Shown here one piece after another: positions 1-7,689 of a stretch of DNA of 39,413 bases. Source of the stretch: Caldilineaceae bacterium (GTDB lineage: Bacteria > Chloroflexota > Anaerolineae > Caldilineales > Caldilineaceae). Below the pieces are notes generated by a model. That model was not told where the DNA came from. It worked only from the letters and a program-made list of their open reading frames with translations, and made no database searches. A program made the position numbers and the translations under genes. Position 1 is the stretch's first letter. Each line of letters opens with the position of its first letter. Location: the NCBI GenBank assembly GCA_019637695.1, contig JAHBVG010000066.1:1-39413 (forward strand), read 5' to 3'.

Positions 1-22
1 TTCATAAAATCTAAAAACTTTC

Positions 23-232
23 TTGACTCTACTTATCCTTGTGACCATCTTCTTTGGCGTAGGACGGCTGCCAGAGGTATTTGGCTCTATCGGTAAAGGA
101 TTGCGCGAGTTTAGAAGTGCAGTGAAAGAAGAAGAGCAGGAAGCCAAAGCAGCCCCCATCGTTCAAAAAACGGCTGTCGATTCTGAGGAAGCCGCAGAGG
201 AAAGATCAACCCCTCCTTCACAGACATCGTAG
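23..232 (+). CDS. TatA/TatE-like Sec-independent translocase subunit, N-terminally short
   Basis: Small protein of 69 residues resembling TatA/B/E, the pore-forming subunits that export folded proteins across the cytoplasmic membrane. Visible features are a short hydrophobic stretch (LLILVTIFFG, residues 3-12), the FG hinge followed by the amphipathic helix motif (RLPEVFGSIGKGLREFRSA), and a charged, Glu/Lys-rich tail typical of TatA. The start used is TTG at 23; an in-frame TAA lies at 5-7, so no further upstream start is possible in this frame. Typical TatA proteins have about six to eight more residues, including a polar residue, before the hydrophobic helix. The gene is therefore N-terminally shortened, frameshifted close to the window edge, or begins at this TTG. 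The TatA family call is fairly safe; function as an intact subunit is not. Confidence 0.62.
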   Translation: MTLLILVTIFFGVGRLPEVFGSIGKGLREFRSAVKEEEQEAKAAPIVQKTAVDSEEAAEERSTPPSQTS

Positions 233-248
233 TTCGGGTAGCATCTTT

Positions 249-2516
249 CTAGATCTCAAAAGGTGAGGGAGCGTTGCGCTTGCTGATCTGATTTGCGCTG
301 CCATCCTCCGTTAAACCCAATAACAGCACCCAGATGATCATCAAATCGGGCAGGGCATAGGACGCATCGATCAGTCCGTGGGCCAGTGCGCCGAGGATGG
401 CAGCCAGACAGCCCAGGTTGAGCGCGGCCCGCGCTGGTTCAAAGATCCCCTGCCAGAGACGCTTGCCGCCCGTCAACAGCCAACCCATCGCCAGCATTAC
501 CCCTCCCACCCCCAACCGCGTCCACCAATCGAGTAGGAGATTGTGGGGATGGTTGAGATCAGGATCCTGCCAGGCAGCAGGCAAGATGTATCCACTGCGG
601 TAGGCGTAGAGGAAATTGTCTGGCCCAACGCCTAGCCACGGATGGTCAAAGGCCATGCTCAGGCTACTGCGCCAGAGGTTGAGACGGAGACCGCCCGTGG
701 CGCCGGCGTCGAAATTGAGCAAAGATCGGAAGCGCTCGGTTCCCAAAAAAGGCGTCAGCCCCACGATCACAATCAGCGCCACCGCCGCCAACCCCCACAG
801 AAGACGGGACAAGTTTCCGCGCCGCAACCAATAGCCGCCCACGGCCAACGCTGCCAGAATTGTCGGCAACGCCAAAAAGAGCGCACCCTTGCTAAAGGTC
901 AACAATAGCGCCGCCAGTTGAGGAAGGACCAACAGCCATAAAAGGAGACTGGGGATCGGGGACTGGGGATTGGGCAGAGCAGACTCCGTTCCGATCTGCC
1001 ACTTTAGCCTTTTGCCTGCCGACTGCTGATGAAAGAGGGCCAGGGCCAGCCCAACGGCGACGGTCCGCTCTAAATAGAGGGCCAGGTTGTTGGGGGATCC
1101 GTAAAGGGCGCGCACCCGGTTCACGCCCTCGGCTTCGATCAGCATCTGGCCGCTGGCGTACTGCCAGAGCGCGATCGAGGAGGCGGCGCTGCCCCCAAGC
1201 AGCCAGAGAAAAATCATGGTCCACGGGATGCGGGGGTGAGGTTCTGTTCGCAGTGCGCCAACCAACAGCAGCGCAAAACCTCCCGCCGCCAGAAAGATCG
1301 TCCGCCATTCGCGCAGCGCCATCTCCCGCTGCTCGGCGGCAGCCGTCGCAACCAGGGCCAGGCCGATCAACGCAGCGAGGAAGAGGAGGGGATTGGGGAT
1401 CGGGGATTGGGGATCGGGGACTGGGGACTGGGGACTGGGGACTCTGCCGTCCGCTGTCTGCCGTCTGCCGTCCGCTGTCTGCTGTCTGCCGACTGCCGTC
1501 TGCCCTAGCCAATGCCCGGCCAACAACACCAGGCCGCCCCAGATCCCGATTTCCACAAGGTTTAGCGAACGCCCAGGCAGGATCGGCAGTGGGTAGAGGT
1601 AGAAGGGCAACCCAAAGAGCAGCGCGCCCGTCCACAACAGAGGACGCTGCATCCCCACCAGCGCCAACAAAAGCAGACCGGCAACCGTCACAAGCCATTG
1701 ATCCCCAATGACGCCGACGGCGATGACGAGCAACCCGACGCTCAGAAGCAGAAATAGAATTGCATCCGGCAGCGCGGGGAACGCTCGTATGATGCGTAGC
1801 GCGTAGCGCGTAATGCGTAATGTGCCCGTCTGCCGTCTGCCGTCTGCCGTCTGCCGCCGAAGCATACCCCATACTGCCGCCCACACGGCGACCAGGCCCA
1901 ACGCCACCCCCGGCCAGGAAGGAAGCGGCGAGGAAGGCAGGGCGTCCACGGCGACGGCGCGCAGGGGGGTCTGTCCCCAACTGCGCCAGACTTCAATTTC
2001 CACCTGGTGTGGTCCCCGATCCGGCGCAACGTGAACGAGGATCCATTGAGGGGAAGGACCGTCTGGCGTCTGACGTTCCGGCGCCAACAGCGGCTTGTAC
2101 CCGGCATCCTCACCGCGTCCGTTGGGGTTACCCGGAATCGTCGGCAACTGATTGGCGGGCTTGCCATCCACCGTCACATAAAGGAAGCCCCAATAGTCGC
2201 CCATCGCTAACGAGAGCGCCAACGCTGCGCCCTCGTAGTCAAAGAAAAGCCGTCCCGAAGGCTGCGTCCAGGCGTCGGCGGGTTCGGCAGGATCTGCGCC
2301 TTTGGACGAGATCTGCCAACCCCTGTCATAGACAAAGACCGGGCTATCCATACTGGCAATCGTCCCCGGTTCAAGCGATTCCGTGCGGGTCGGTAACGGC
2401 AAAGATGCTGGCGAATCCTGAGGGCGGATCAAGAACCAGCTCAGTGCCGCCAGGCCGAACAGTAGCGCTGCCAGCCAGAGAAGACGATGATGAGGCGGGA
2501 AAGGGATCAGGCTCAT
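249..2516 (-). CDS. O-antigen ligase / Wzy-type polymerase family membrane protein with translated heptamer repeats
   Basis: Polytopic membrane protein of about 755 residues, of the O-antigen ligase/polymerase (Wzy_C) type, which joins or transfers surface polysaccharide at the outer face of the membrane. It has an N-terminal membrane segment (about residues 8-28), a soluble region to about 195, then many hydrophobic segments. A family-typical loop is seen near the C-terminus (GVGPDNFLYAYRSGY, then NHPHNLLLDWW). The start is placed at ATG 2516 (MSLIPFPPHH), just before the first membrane segment; the frame is open to 2654, but that extension runs into a dispersed repeat. Three arrays of 7-bp repeats (about 946-974, 1388-1505, 1791-1857) are read in frame and give linkers such as TADGRRQTADGRRQ and PQSPVPDPQSPIPNP between membrane segments. 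Substrate is unknown, and no other polysaccharide genes adjoin it. Confidence 0.8.
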   Translation of the reverse strand: MSLIPFPPHHRLLWLAALLFGLAALSWFLIRPQDSPASLPLPTRTESLEPGTIASMDSPVFVYDRGWQISSKGADPAEPADAWTQPSGRLFFDYEGAALALSLAMGDYWGFLYVTVDGKPANQLPTIPGNPNGRGEDAGYKPLLAPERQTPDGPSPQWILVHVAPDRGPHQVEIEVWRSWGQTPLRAVAVDALPSSPLPSWPGVALGLVAVWAAVWGMLRRQTADGRRQTGTLRITRYALRIIRAFPALPDAILFLLLSVGLLVIAVGVIGDQWLVTVAGLLLLALVGMQRPLLWTGALLFGLPFYLYPLPILPGRSLNLVEIGIWGGLVLLAGHWLGQTAVGRQQTADGRRQTADGRVPSPQSPVPDPQSPIPNPLLFLAALIGLALVATAAAEQREMALREWRTIFLAAGGFALLLVGALRTEPHPRIPWTMIFLWLLGGSAASSIALWQYASGQMLIEAEGVNRVRALYGSPNNLALYLERTVAVGLALALFHQQSAGKRLKWQIGTESALPNPQSPIPSLLLWLLVLPQLAALLLTFSKGALFLALPTILAALAVGGYWLRRGNLSRLLWGLAAVALIVIVGLTPFLGTERFRSLLNFDAGATGGLRLNLWRSSLSMAFDHPWLGVGPDNFLYAYRSGYILPAAWQDPDLNHPHNLLLDWWTRLGVGGVMLAMGWLLTGGKRLWQGIFEPARAALNLGCLAAILGALAHGLIDASYALPDLMIIWVLLLGLTEDGSANQISKRNAPSPFEI
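946..974. repeat. Heptamer array (GGGGACT/GGGGATT type) inside the ligase gene
   Basis: About four units of GGGGAYT/GGGGATC in tandem, lying within the minus-strand ligase reading frame. Translated in that gene, it gives a Pro/Ser/Gln-rich linker. It is the same family as the longer array at 1388-1442. Confidence 0.85.
1388..1505. repeat. Double heptamer array: (GGGGAYT)n followed by (CTGCCGT)n
   Basis: From 1388 to 1442 there are eight GGGG tracts separated by exactly three bases (ATT, ATC or ACT), a perfect 7-bp period. From 1443 to 1505 a second family follows, CTGCCGT with variants CCGCTGT and CTGCTGT. Both lie within the ligase gene and keep its frame open. The G-rich strand is the plus strand, which is the template strand for this gene, and meets the usual pattern for G-quadruplex folding. 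Confidence 0.92.
1791..1857. repeat. Double heptamer array: (GTAGCGC)n then (CTGCCGT)n
   Basis: About 1793-1822 holds GCGTAGC/GCGTAAT units with 7-bp spacing. About 1826-1857 holds four near-perfect CTGCCGT units. Translated on the minus strand, the array inserts a TADGRRQ-type linker followed by an Arg/Tyr-rich stretch into the ligase. Confidence 0.88.
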
Positions 2517-2576
2517 GGCGTGGATCGTATCACTGGCGCGCGCCCCTGGCAATTTGGCATCCACCAGTAAGAGCGC

Positions 2577-2700
2577 GTCTATTTCAGTTTGGGGCAGGCC
2601 AAGTGCCGGGGACCTATTGCCGCACTGAGACTGCATCCTCCCTTTCGTCGCCACATCCGTGTGAAGTCCCCGACATTTTCGCTCCCAATCTGAAATAGAC
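2577..2700. repeat. Dispersed inverted-repeat element, copy 1
   Basis: Outer arms GTCTATTTCAG (2577-2587) and CTGAAATAGAC (2690-2700) are a perfect 11-bp inverted repeat. Inner arms AAGTGCCGGGGACCT (2601-2615) and AAGTCCCCGACATTT (2664-2678) pair at 12 of 15 positions. The right half (GTGTGAAGTCCCCG with TTTCGCTCC) recurs with small changes at 31810-31835. The imperfect direct repeat GTAAGAGCGCG/GTAAGCGCGCC flanks the element and could be a target duplication. A strong promoter begins 17 bp downstream. No transposase is present, so this would be a non-autonomous (MITE- or REP-like) element if mobile at all. Confidence 0.7.
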
Positions 2701-2717
2701 CCGTAAGCGCGCCAGAA

Positions 2718-2746
2718 TTGACCCTGAGTAGAGGTTCAGGTATAAT
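2718..2746 (+). promoter_or_regulatory. Sigma-70-type promoter for the 2808 gene
   Basis: TTGACC (2718-2723) and TATAAT (2741-2746) are separated by exactly 17 bp, a near-consensus housekeeping promoter. Transcription would start near 2753, leaving a leader of about 55 bases before the ribosome binding site. Confidence 0.8.
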
Positions 2747-2807
2747 TGGCGTCGCGTTTTCAACCAGAACCGCGCCAAAATCTGGCTTTGTTACAAGGGA
2801 GAGCGAA

Positions 2808-3284
2808 ATGGCTGAGTACCCTCAAGAGCAAAACGGCAACCCACTGGATGACCTGGCAAATGATCTCAGCAACGCTGTGGTTGCCAAGAATGTCGATGTC
2901 CACAACGCTTCGGTGGATAAAATCCAAGGGGGTCGTGTTTCAGTAGCAAAATCGGCGACCCGGTCAATCGAGGCCAGTGCTATGGATATGGCGGATTCAG
3001 CGTCAGTGATAGTCCGCGCGGATTCGCTGGAAATGCGTGATTGCGCTGTCGTCGCTGCCATTAGCAAAAAAGCCACCTTGCAGGAATCGAACGCATCAGT
3101 GTTGGTGAGCGCTTCGGTCAAAGCCAAAGAGAGTACGATTGGCCTGTTGGTGGCCGGGCGAGTTGAAGGAAACGTCAAGGCGGTACTCACACCGCTGGCG
3201 GCGCTGGCTTTCGGCGCTGGCGTAGGCGTCACGGTGACCGTGTTGAAAGAAATCATCCGCCGGGTGCGTCATACCCGGTCTTGA
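2808..3284 (+). CDS. Beta-helix-like repeat protein with C-terminal membrane anchor, unknown function
   Basis: Protein of 158 residues without a catalytic motif I recognise. A polar N-terminus (about 1-30) is followed by a stretch (about 35-125) of short alternating hydrophobic/small residues (for example VSVAKSATRSIEASAMD), suggesting stacked short beta-strands as in bactofilin-like or parallel beta-helix proteins. Then comes LVAGRVEGNVKAVLTP, a hydrophobic glycine-rich segment (about 130-148), and a basic tail (IIRRVRHTRS), consistent with a single C-terminal membrane anchor and the repeats in the cytoplasm. ATG 2808 is chosen because AAGGGAGAG lies just upstream and the promoter excludes the longer open frame from 2718. 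Proteins with this layout occur in Chloroflexota as far as I recall; the function is not known to me. It may be a scaffold. Confidence 0.72.
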   Translation: MAEYPQEQNGNPLDDLANDLSNAVVAKNVDVHNASVDKIQGGRVSVAKSATRSIEASAMDMADSASVIVRADSLEMRDCAVVAAISKKATLQESNASVLVSASVKAKESTIGLLVAGRVEGNVKAVLTPLAALAFGAGVGVTVTVLKEIIRRVRHTRS

Positions 3285-3360
3285 ATCGTTAAACGAACCC
3301 CCTTTTTATCAAGAGTCTATAACTGGTACCAGATACCGATTTGCTGAAGGAGCATGTTCT

Positions 3361-4011
3361 ATGACAACTTTGAAGTTAGAGGCCCAACCCCGGAGTCTTG
3401 TCGGGAGCAAGGTAAAACAATTACGTCGCCAGGGCAAGGTGCCTGTTGTCATTTATGGCAAACATCAAACGCCTGAAAATATTCAAGTGGACGCCTTTAC
3501 TTTTGATAGGCTCCTCAGCGGCGGCGCTTCATCCCAATTGCTCGAAGTGACGATTGAAGGCGTCGGCATCCGCAACGTGTTGATCCGCGAAGTCCAACGC
3601 CATCCTGTGCGCCACGAGCCTCTACACGCCGATTTCTACGCGGTGAGTATGACAGAGAAGCAGCGCGTTCATGTGCCCGTGGTAGCAGTTGGCCGCACCG
3701 GTGGATTGGCCGCAGACCTGGTGATGGTTCAATCCCTGGATCATGTAGAAATTGAGGCGCTGCCAGCGGACATCCCCGCGCACGTGGAAGTGGACATTAG
3801 CCGGTTGGATTCAGCCGAAGCCCACCCCATCACCGTGGCGGAATTCCCAGAGATGCCCGGCGTCGTCTACATGACGCCAGCCGAAGAGACGGCCTTCAGC
3901 ATTGTCGTCACCCGCGCCGCTGCGGAAGAGGAAGAAGTTGAGGAAGTGGTGGACGCTGAGCCTGAGCTGATCGGCCGCGAACGCGATGACGAAGACGAAA
4001 CCGACGAATAG
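3361..4011 (+). CDS. rplY: 50S ribosomal protein L25/general stress protein Ctc
   Basis: Protein of 216 residues matching the two-domain TL5/Ctc form of ribosomal protein L25, which binds 5S rRNA in the large subunit. The N-terminal RNA-binding domain shows LVGSKVKQLRRQGKVPVVIYG (from residue 14), where RRQGKVPVVIYG is the family hallmark, and HADFYAVSMTEKQRVHVPV marks the domain border. The C-terminal domain includes VEIEALPADIPAHVEVDIS. The tail (after about residue 185) is strongly acidic (EEEEVEEV, DDEDETDE), as is common in the long form. ATG 3361 has AAGGAG eight bases upstream. It is transcribed alone or after the 2808 gene and ends at a strong terminator. Confidence 0.96.
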   Translation: MTTLKLEAQPRSLVGSKVKQLRRQGKVPVVIYGKHQTPENIQVDAFTFDRLLSGGASSQLLEVTIEGVGIRNVLIREVQRHPVRHEPLHADFYAVSMTEKQRVHVPVVAVGRTGGLAADLVMVQSLDHVEIEALPADIPAHVEVDISRLDSAEAHPITVAEFPEMPGVVYMTPAEETAFSIVVTRAAAEEEEVEEVVDAEPELIGRERDDEDETDE

Positions 4012-4043
4012 CACCCCTCTCCTATCCTGTTGTCACTTTATAC

Positions 4044-4075
4044 AAAAAGCCGGCCCTCATCGGGGCCGGCTTTTT
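4044..4075. terminator. Bidirectional Rho-independent terminator
   Basis: GCCGGCCC (4049-4056) pairs with GGGCCGGC (4063-4070) around a six-base loop. The stem is preceded by five A and followed by five T, so it can stop rplY on the plus strand and the convergent peptidase gene on the minus strand. Confidence 0.93.
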
Positions 4076-4095
4076 GATTGGCAAATGTCAACGCC

Positions 4096-5334
4096 TTACT
4101 CGGGGAAGAGCGGCGCCGTCAAAAATTGCATTGGATCCACGGCGATGCCGTAGATACGCAATTCCCAGTGCAGATGAGCGCCGGTACTCAACCCGGTATT
4201 CCCCACCAACCCCAATAGATCACCCGTATCCACCTGCTGTCCAGCTTCAACGAGTATATCGCTCAAGTGCCAATAACCGGTGAAGACACCCCGCCCGTGG
4301 TCAAGGATCACCACATTGCCGCGTACAACCAGCGGTTCAGCCAGGGCGACGATCCCCGCTGCGGGCGCAGTGACCATCACACCCACAGGCGCGCCGAAAT
4401 CCTGGCCTGCATGGTAGTTGTTATAAGGGCCGCCATCATAGCTGCGGCGGATACCATACGCGCTCGTTGTCTGATATTCCTCGGCAATCGGGCGCAGGAA
4501 AGGCCCAGACCATTGGATCGGTGTATCCGTAGCGGACCACGCCGTTGTCACCGTAATCAGTTCCGCCTGGACAAGCGCCGGGGCCAGCAGCGCGCCTCGA
4601 TCCGGCGGCAAGTTGATGGCCTGGCTCGGATAGCCGCCGCTGACAATGTCAATCAAGGTCGTATGCCGGACGCGAACACCGTTGCGCGCCGGATAGCTCA
4701 CGTCGAGCGGAAAGGGACCGGGTCCTAAAAGCGCAGGGACGGGTATGTGGGCGGTATAACGCACCTCACCATCCAACAGAGGATGCGCCGCCATTGCCAG
4801 GGGCAGGCCATTCCACTCGACGGTGAGAGAGATTGGACGCCGACTCTGGACGCTGAGCCAGCCTGTTTGGCCTTGCACAATCTGCGCAGGATAGTCGAGT
4901 TCGGTGACAACGCCAAAGCGCAGCGTCTCACCAGCGGGAATGGAGGGAGGCAGATAGATCGGTTGGCCTGGGAAAAGCCGGACAGCCAGATCCACTTCGT
5001 TGATGGCTGCCAGTTGATCGGCGGGTAGACCCCAACGCCCGGCGACATCTTCCAGCGTTTCACCGGGGTAGCTGGTCACAAAGGGTAGCATCTGCGGCGC
5101 GCCAGGGATCACCAATACCTGTCCAACAGCCAGCACATTGACATTGGTTATATTATTCGCTGCGGCCAGAGCTTCGACGCTTGTCCCAAAACGGGTGGCA
5201 ATCTCGCCAAGCGTATCGCCAGGTTGAACTGTATAGGTTGCGCCGCTCTGAGCCGTTGCCGTAGTCGGCGCAAAAAAGAAGAACCCTGCCAGAGCGCAGA
5301 TCCCGAAGGCGATGGCAAAGATCCGCCGGTACAT
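4096..5334 (-). CDS. Secreted LysM-domain M23 (LytM-type) peptidoglycan peptidase
   Basis: Exported protein of 412 residues that should bind and cut (or regulate the cutting of) peptidoglycan. The start is set at ATG 5334 (MYRRIFAIAFG), which gives a clean signal peptide ending near TATAQS; the upstream open frame only overlaps hpt. Two LysM-like modules follow: YTVQPGDTLGEIATRFGTS and a diverged YPGETLEDVAGRWGLPADQ. After a middle beta-rich region comes the M23 zinc peptidase domain with the HxxxD motif (HAGQDFGAPVG), the GNVVILDHG strand and the HxH motif (GAHLHWEL), so the metal ligands look intact. It lies 28 bp downstream of hpt on the same strand and may be cotranscribed. The shared terminator follows its stop codon. 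Confidence 0.93.
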   Translation of the reverse strand: MYRRIFAIAFGICALAGFFFFAPTTATAQSGATYTVQPGDTLGEIATRFGTSVEALAAANNITNVNVLAVGQVLVIPGAPQMLPFVTSYPGETLEDVAGRWGLPADQLAAINEVDLAVRLFPGQPIYLPPSIPAGETLRFGVVTELDYPAQIVQGQTGWLSVQSRRPISLTVEWNGLPLAMAAHPLLDGEVRYTAHIPVPALLGPGPFPLDVSYPARNGVRVRHTTLIDIVSGGYPSQAINLPPDRGALLAPALVQAELITVTTAWSATDTPIQWSGPFLRPIAEEYQTTSAYGIRRSYDGGPYNNYHAGQDFGAPVGVMVTAPAAGIVALAEPLVVRGNVVILDHGRGVFTGYWHLSDILVEAGQQVDTGDLLGLVGNTGLSTGAHLHWELRIYGIAVDPMQFLTAPLFPE

Positions 5335-5362
5335 TGCACCCCATCTTAAGTTAGGTTGAAGG

Positions 5363-6004
<642 letters not shown>

Positions 6005-6035
6005 CTACGCCGCTCTTCTTTCTCTATAGCCGCTG

Positions 6036-6092
6036 TAGGTCGGACTGTTAGCCCGACCGGCGTTTTCATTCTTCATTGTGCCCGAAAGGGCA
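6036..6092. other. Two small hairpins between the GH99-like gene and hpt
   Basis: GGTCGG/CCGACC arms (6038-6043, 6053-6058) and TGCCC-GAAA-GGGCA (6079-6092), the latter with a GNRA tetraloop. Neither is followed by a clear T-run on the minus strand, so termination is not convincing. They may be RNA structure or repeat remnants. Confidence 0.4.
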
Positions 6093-6098
6093 TGAACA

Positions 6099-7658
6099 CT
6101 AATCTGTTTCCGGTGCAGGCATCCATTTCTGAATCAACTTAGCCCGCCGCTCTTCGTCGATCAAGTTGCTCTTATTGCCCAGCAAAAGCTGATAGACAAG
6201 CGAAGCTTGCTCGGGTTGGCTCTGCGGAATCACCTGGAGCGTCGTCAGAGGTAGCGACTGGATCGCAGGCTCAGGCAACGCCGGAATTGCCACCGTTGGC
6301 ACATTTCCCATAGGACCCCCCACGCGCAGATAGTCGGCAGAGGCCCAACCGGTCTGCCCTCGATAGCTCACCTGCCACCAGGCTTCCGCCGCTGGGTTCC
6401 TCCCCGTTACTGGGAGAGCGGCATTCTGCGGCATCCCCGCCAGGATGGGATAGGTCGTCCCTGGGCCGGCGCGCAAGTTGAGCAGCGCAGTGGCGACGTA
6501 GCCTGTTGGCTCGGTCGGTTCGGGCGCGGCGACGGCGGCTTGAGGCGGCGCGGATGTCATGGCGACGGCAGCGGATTGGGCTGGGGGCGGCGCGCCGCCG
6601 CCCGCTCGATATTGCTGGCTCCAACGCGCTGTCAGGTTCAAATAGTGATCCCCATAAGCGACGCTCGGTTCGATGTAGCTACCCTCAGGCCATTCGTTAA
6701 AGCTGGTGATCACGATCCAATCGGGGGAACTGCCAATCGCCGCCTGCCAGGATCGCTCATAATAAGCGCCGCCCTCTCGATCCCTGGCGAAGGCATTGCC
6801 GCGCCCGGTGCGTGTGTCATTGTAGCCGGGCATTACTGTAGCTACCCAATACTTGTAAGCGCCATGAGTTTGCCGCGCGCTGTTGACGAGTCGGGCGAAT
6901 TTCTGATTGGTGGTGTTGAGATCGCTAGGCGGGTTCCAGGTGTTGCTGTAGAGATGATGCCCATCAAAGACAGCCAGATAGGAAGTGTCGACGCCTTCGG
7001 AGATCCAAATACTGTTGCGTCCGGGGTCAACCTGATTACGAATGTTGCGCCAGGTCTCCACCCCCCACATGGTTGGCCGCCAGAAGAAGATCACCGGTTT
7101 GCCGTCTACGCGTAGATAGGCGGGGTGGTTGGCGTGGACGCTCAAGGCGTGGCGCAATGCTGATGTAGCGTCCCCTGTGCCGGAAAAAAAGGGAGAATTG
7201 GTCTCAAAGAGGATGCCGATTTTGAAGCCGCGAGCATTGGCTTCGTCGAGCATGGCGGCCAGATTAGGCTCAGTCTGATTCCACTGTCCACCTGGGCCAT
7301 ACCAGGCGACAATCAGTGCATCGATGCCGGCGCGCTGGGCTTCCCCAATATGACGGCCCATGGCATTGCGATCCGTGCTGGTATACCGTTCCACCGGGAA
7401 ATCGGGGACTTTGTCCTCGCGCCAGGTGTTTTGATCGAACCAGGCGTAGTAGAAAGCCAGGACAAGCGGTGTTCCTGTACTCTGCTGGCGGACAGTGGCG
7501 CCCACCGAATATCCCCAAATGATGTTCAAAAGGACGAGTAGGGCCAGAAGAAGCAGCGTATAGAGAAGACGCCATCCCAAACGCCAGGAACGTTGGCCCT
7601 CATGCGCCGGCGGCGAGGCGTCCGGCTGAGGCTGGGTATCAATCGAGTCACTGTTCAT
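6099..7658 (-). CDS. Membrane-anchored glycoside hydrolase (GH99-like) with C-terminal SH3b domain
   Basis: Protein of about 519 residues. A cytoplasmic N-terminus (about 1-27) is followed by one transmembrane segment (about 28-50), so the rest should be outside. The catalytic part resembles GH99/GH71-type endo-acting alpha-mannosidases/glucanases: PLVLAFYYAWFD, the barrel motif GIDALIVAWYGPGG, GFKIGILFETN, VDGKPVIFFWRP and the C-terminal strand VITSFNEWPEGSYIEPS, whose acidic residues are likely active-site residues. A proline/alanine-rich linker leads to a bacterial SH3 domain (LLNLRAGPGTTYPILAGMP then WWQVSYRGQTGWASADYL) of the sort that binds cell wall. The start could be ATG 7658 or ATG 7676; neither has a strong ribosome binding site. 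Substrate is unknown. Confidence 0.82.
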   Translation of the reverse strand: MNSDSIDTQPQPDASPPAHEGQRSWRLGWRLLYTLLLLALLVLLNIIWGYSVGATVRQQSTGTPLVLAFYYAWFDQNTWREDKVPDFPVERYTSTDRNAMGRHIGEAQRAGIDALIVAWYGPGGQWNQTEPNLAAMLDEANARGFKIGILFETNSPFFSGTGDATSALRHALSVHANHPAYLRVDGKPVIFFWRPTMWGVETWRNIRNQVDPGRNSIWISEGVDTSYLAVFDGHHLYSNTWNPPSDLNTTNQKFARLVNSARQTHGAYKYWVATVMPGYNDTRTGRGNAFARDREGGAYYERSWQAAIGSSPDWIVITSFNEWPEGSYIEPSVAYGDHYLNLTARWSQQYRAGGGAPPPAQSAAVAMTSAPPQAAVAAPEPTEPTGYVATALLNLRAGPGTTYPILAGMPQNAALPVTGRNPAAEAWWQVSYRGQTGWASADYLRVGGPMGNVPTVAIPALPEPAIQSLPLTTLQVIPQSQPEQASLVYQLLLGNKSNLIDEERRAKLIQKWMPAPETD

Positions 7659-7689
7659 GGGGCGAGATCGTACCATCGGCGCAGATCTT

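Noticed and set aside
1388..1505. Repeat arrays as CRISPR
   Set aside because: Units are 7 bp, directly adjacent and without unique spacers; no cas genes are nearby.
892..1980. Open frame of 362 codons overlapping the O-antigen ligase gene on the same strand
   Set aside because: It is a shadow frame kept open by the GC-rich heptamer arrays; the product has no membrane segments or motifs, while the other frame is a clear ligase.
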